DNA from: Parvularcula sp964342585
GTDB lineage: Bacteria; Pseudomonadota; Alphaproteobacteria; Caulobacterales; Parvularculaceae
NCBI GenBank assembly: GCA_964342585.1
Contig: CAYFHK010000140.1
Span: 1 to 6,565, forward strand
DNA length: 6,565 nucleotides
Direction of reading: 5' to 3'
Made by a program: the position numbers and the translations under genes. Numbering within the stretch: the first letter of the stretch is position 1; the number at the start of each line of letters is the position of its first letter. This document shows positions 5,031 to 6,565 of the stretch, one piece after another. Below the pieces are notes generated by a model. That model did not search any database. It worked only from the letters and a program-made list of their open reading frames with translations, and had not been told where the DNA came from.

Positions 5031-6461
5031 CTAGTCGTTTGCGGAGGTCGGCATCGCCTCTGACAGATCCGTCTCAATCTGCGAGAGGGATGCCTCGGCC
5101 TCATCGCGCCAATAGGGCTCAGGCTGAACCGCGAAGATCGCGCTGCGTGTCCGCATGAGATGCTCTTCCACATTGCGCCGCTGCTCTTCGGTTCGGCACG
5201 CCGCGCGGATAGCGGCAAGCCGCTCGATCAGATGCAGCGCGGTATTCCGATCCGCCACCAGATAGGGCCGACACTGATCAAAACTCGCGCTGAGCAATTG
5301 GCGGAAGGTGATGGGGTTGGCGAAATCGACCCAGCCTTTTCGGTCAGTCTCCTCATCCTCACAGTGCATGACGAACTCGATCAACGCGGCTGCCAGCCAA
5401 TTCAGACAATTCATGGCCGTGAGCGGATCATTCACACCGGGTGAGAGGGCGCGCGCAATCACTTCAACCAACTCATCGACTAAGAAGAGCACGTTTTGAT
5501 AGGGCGTCCGGTCCCGTCCCAGCTTGATGCAATCGGTCAGCCGCTTTTGCATTTCATCATCAAAGGGGCGCACGGGCTGGAACCCCAGCAACATATCATC
5601 AGCCGTGACGAAATCGCCTGGCCGTTTGAAAAGCCGCAAGCGGACGTCATGCTTCGAGGCGAACGCCCCGAGCGTCTCAAGATCAGCGGTTTGGATATAT
5701 CCCTCATCATGCAGCGAGAGGTATTGCGAGGGCATCGCCGCATCCCACGAGCGCATGTCGCGGTCTGAAGGCATTCGGCGGTCACGGCCGAATTCCGACT
5801 TCAATTGCTTGGTGAGCTGACGACCAATGCTCGCCGAAAGATTGGCGACGTTAAGCGTCTCCGGCACGTGGTGGATGAAGTAGAGAAAAAGCCCAACGCA
5901 GCCGATGGACAAAACGATCGCTGCAAACACCGTGATCTGCGGCACGAAGAATTCCTCGCCTGCCCCTGGCGGGGGGCCATCGACGGATCGCATGGCGGCA
6001 AGCGCGTAAACGAAGGTGGCGACGAAGGCGCCGACGGTGAATTGGTTTGCCCGATCGCGCATGAAATTGCCAACGAGGCGCGGCCCGAAATTCGCCCCCG
6101 CAAACGACACCGCGACGATCGTGATTGAAAATGTCACGCCGGCCACGCCGATCACGGCACCAGCAATCGTGCCCAGCATCTCCCGCGCGCCCTCAGCCGT
6201 GGCCGGCGGGATCGGCAGCCACTGCCCCCATTCAGCAGCCGACCAATGCAGATCGACCAGATAGAGGCACGTCGCGAGCACCAAGGCGCTCAGCACCATG
6301 GTCAGCGGCACGACCCAGTAGCTATTGCTGATCTCGAGGAAGGCTTTTTGAAAAAAACTGCGCATGCGGGCCCCAATCGTGGTTTGAGGCGCGTCGGCGC
6401 CCGGGGCAAGAACGCTTGAAGCCATTGGGGGCTGCACGCCAGCGCAATATTTCACTTGCAT
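5031..6461 (-). CDS. DUF2254 family inner membrane protein
   Basis: A 476-residue protein with four predicted membrane helices near the N-terminus (about residues 49-70, 97-122, 140-158 and 173-195) and a long cytoplasmic region rich in charged residues. Family hallmarks include the GAVIGVAGVTFSITIVAVSFAGANFGPRLVGNFMRD segment across helix 2 and the VIARALSPGVNDPLTAMNCLNWL block at about residues 343-365. No function is known for DUF2254; the fold of helices plus a soluble domain suggests a channel or sensor, which is only a guess. The start is uncertain. ATG 6461 has only GGCGG directly before it and would overlap the -35 element of the divergent tRNA. ATG 6425 and ATG 6365 (MRSFFQKAFLEISNSYWVVP, closest to how the family usually begins, with GGGG 5 bases upstream) are good alternatives. 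It is probably the first gene of the minus-strand cluster. Confidence 0.88.
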   Translation of the reverse strand: MQVKYCAGVQPPMASSVLAPGADAPQTTIGARMRSFFQKAFLEISNSYWVVPLTMVLSALVLATCLYLVDLHWSAAEWGQWLPIPPATAEGAREMLGTIAGAVIGVAGVTFSITIVAVSFAGANFGPRLVGNFMRDRANQFTVGAFVATFVYALAAMRSVDGPPPGAGEEFFVPQITVFAAIVLSIGCVGLFLYFIHHVPETLNVANLSASIGRQLTKQLKSEFGRDRRMPSDRDMRSWDAAMPSQYLSLHDEGYIQTADLETLGAFASKHDVRLRLFKRPGDFVTADDMLLGFQPVRPFDDEMQKRLTDCIKLGRDRTPYQNVLFLVDELVEVIARALSPGVNDPLTAMNCLNWLAAALIEFVMHCEDEETDRKGWVDFANPITFRQLLSASFDQCRPYLVADRNTALHLIERLAAIRAACRTEEQRRNVEEHLMRTRSAIFAVQPEPYWRDEAEASLSQIETDLSEAMPTSAND

Positions 6462-6485
6462 CCGCCGCGCGGGTGTTCTTTATAC
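6456..6485 (+). promoter_or_regulatory. Predicted promoter of the tRNA-Gly gene
   Basis: TTGCAT (6456-6461) and TTATAC (6480-6485) are 18 bases apart, and the predicted start near 6491 is about 23 bases before the mature tRNA end. The -35 element coincides with the upstream-most ATG of the divergent DUF2254 gene, so the two units share very little upstream space. The hexamer matches are moderate. Confidence 0.45.
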
Positions 6486-6513
6486 GGGCTTCGCCGATTT
6501 CTACCGGCATTGA

Positions 6514-6565
6514 GCGGGCGTAGCTCAGGGGTAGAGCATCACCTTGCCAAGGTGAGGGTCGTGCG
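6514..6565 (+). tRNA. tRNA-Gly (GCC), cut by the right edge
   Basis: The first 52 bases of a glycine tRNA. The acceptor strand GCGGGCG is followed by TA, the D stem GCTC/GAGC around AGGGGTA, and the anticodon stem TCACC/GGTGA (6539-6543 and 6551-6555) closing the loop TTGCCAA. The anticodon GCC is at 6546-6548 and reads GGC and GGU codons. The T arm and 3' acceptor strand lie beyond the window. Confidence 0.95.

Noticed and set aside
4611..5063. A 150-codon plus-strand open frame
   Set aside because: It is antisense to almost the whole ProXp-ala-like gene, has low-complexity Arg/His-rich composition and no family resemblance.
6514..6565. tRNA-Gly as an integration site for a mobile element
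   Set aside because: The 3' half of the tRNA lies outside the window, and no integrase, direct repeat or composition change is visible.
1..6565. CRISPR arrays, insertion sequences, phage or defence genes
   Set aside because: I found no spaced direct repeats, terminal inverted repeats, transposase or integrase motifs, or nuclease/effector genes; all clear genes are housekeeping or conserved hypothetical types.

Overview
The window is about 6.6 kb of chromosomal DNA, roughly 60 % G+C by eye, and reads as a housekeeping region of an alphaproteobacterium. The group is inferred from a COQ4-type ubiquinone protein, a thioredoxin-TPR chaperedoxin with an intact CGPC centre, a stand-alone ProXp-ala-like tRNA editing enzyme, a Lon-N-domain protein coupled to a cysteine-poor Trm112 protein, an SH3 protein with a signal peptide, and one sequence matching the CtrA consensus. 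I cannot name the genus. I see no transposase, integrase, phage gene, CRISPR array or long repeat.

Layout. Positions 1-196 (minus) hold the N-terminal part of a DUF2157-like membrane protein that runs off the left edge. A divergent gap (197-370) carries a perfect CRP-type palindrome and a structured leader, then coq4 (371-1126, plus). Convergent to coq4 is the family I inorganic pyrophosphatase gene ppa (1175-1711, minus), with its own likely promoter and an inverted repeat over the -35 element. Further right, all protein genes are on the minus strand. In transcription order, right to left, these are a DUF2254 membrane protein (6461-5031), a ProXp-ala-like deacylase (5003-4494), a CnoX-type thioredoxin-TPR protein (4420-3461), a Lon-N-domain protein (3389-2709), a Trm112 protein (2694-2503) and a secreted SH3 protein (2413-1877). 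A hairpin at 1819-1854 probably ends this set. The right edge cuts a tRNA-Gly(GCC) gene on the plus strand (6514 onward), divergent from the DUF2254 gene.

How the genes fit together. The middle of the minus-strand cluster has a quality-control theme: clearing mischarged Ala-tRNA(Pro), a redox chaperone, a Lon-type substrate-binding domain, and a small Trm112 partner protein. The last two are probably translationally coupled, because the stop codon of one lies in the ribosome binding site of the next. The SH3 gene follows a gap with a hairpin and a CtrA-like site, so it may be transcribed partly on its own. Ubiquinone synthesis (coq4) and pyrophosphate removal (ppa) are separate units.

No new multi-gene system is evident. 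The points most worth a second look are in the non-coding DNA: the CRP-type palindrome, the TTAA-N7-TTAA site, the coq4 leader (a seven-codon reading frame overlapping the start codon, and a hairpin with the ribosome binding site in its loop), and the inverted repeat over the ppa promoter.
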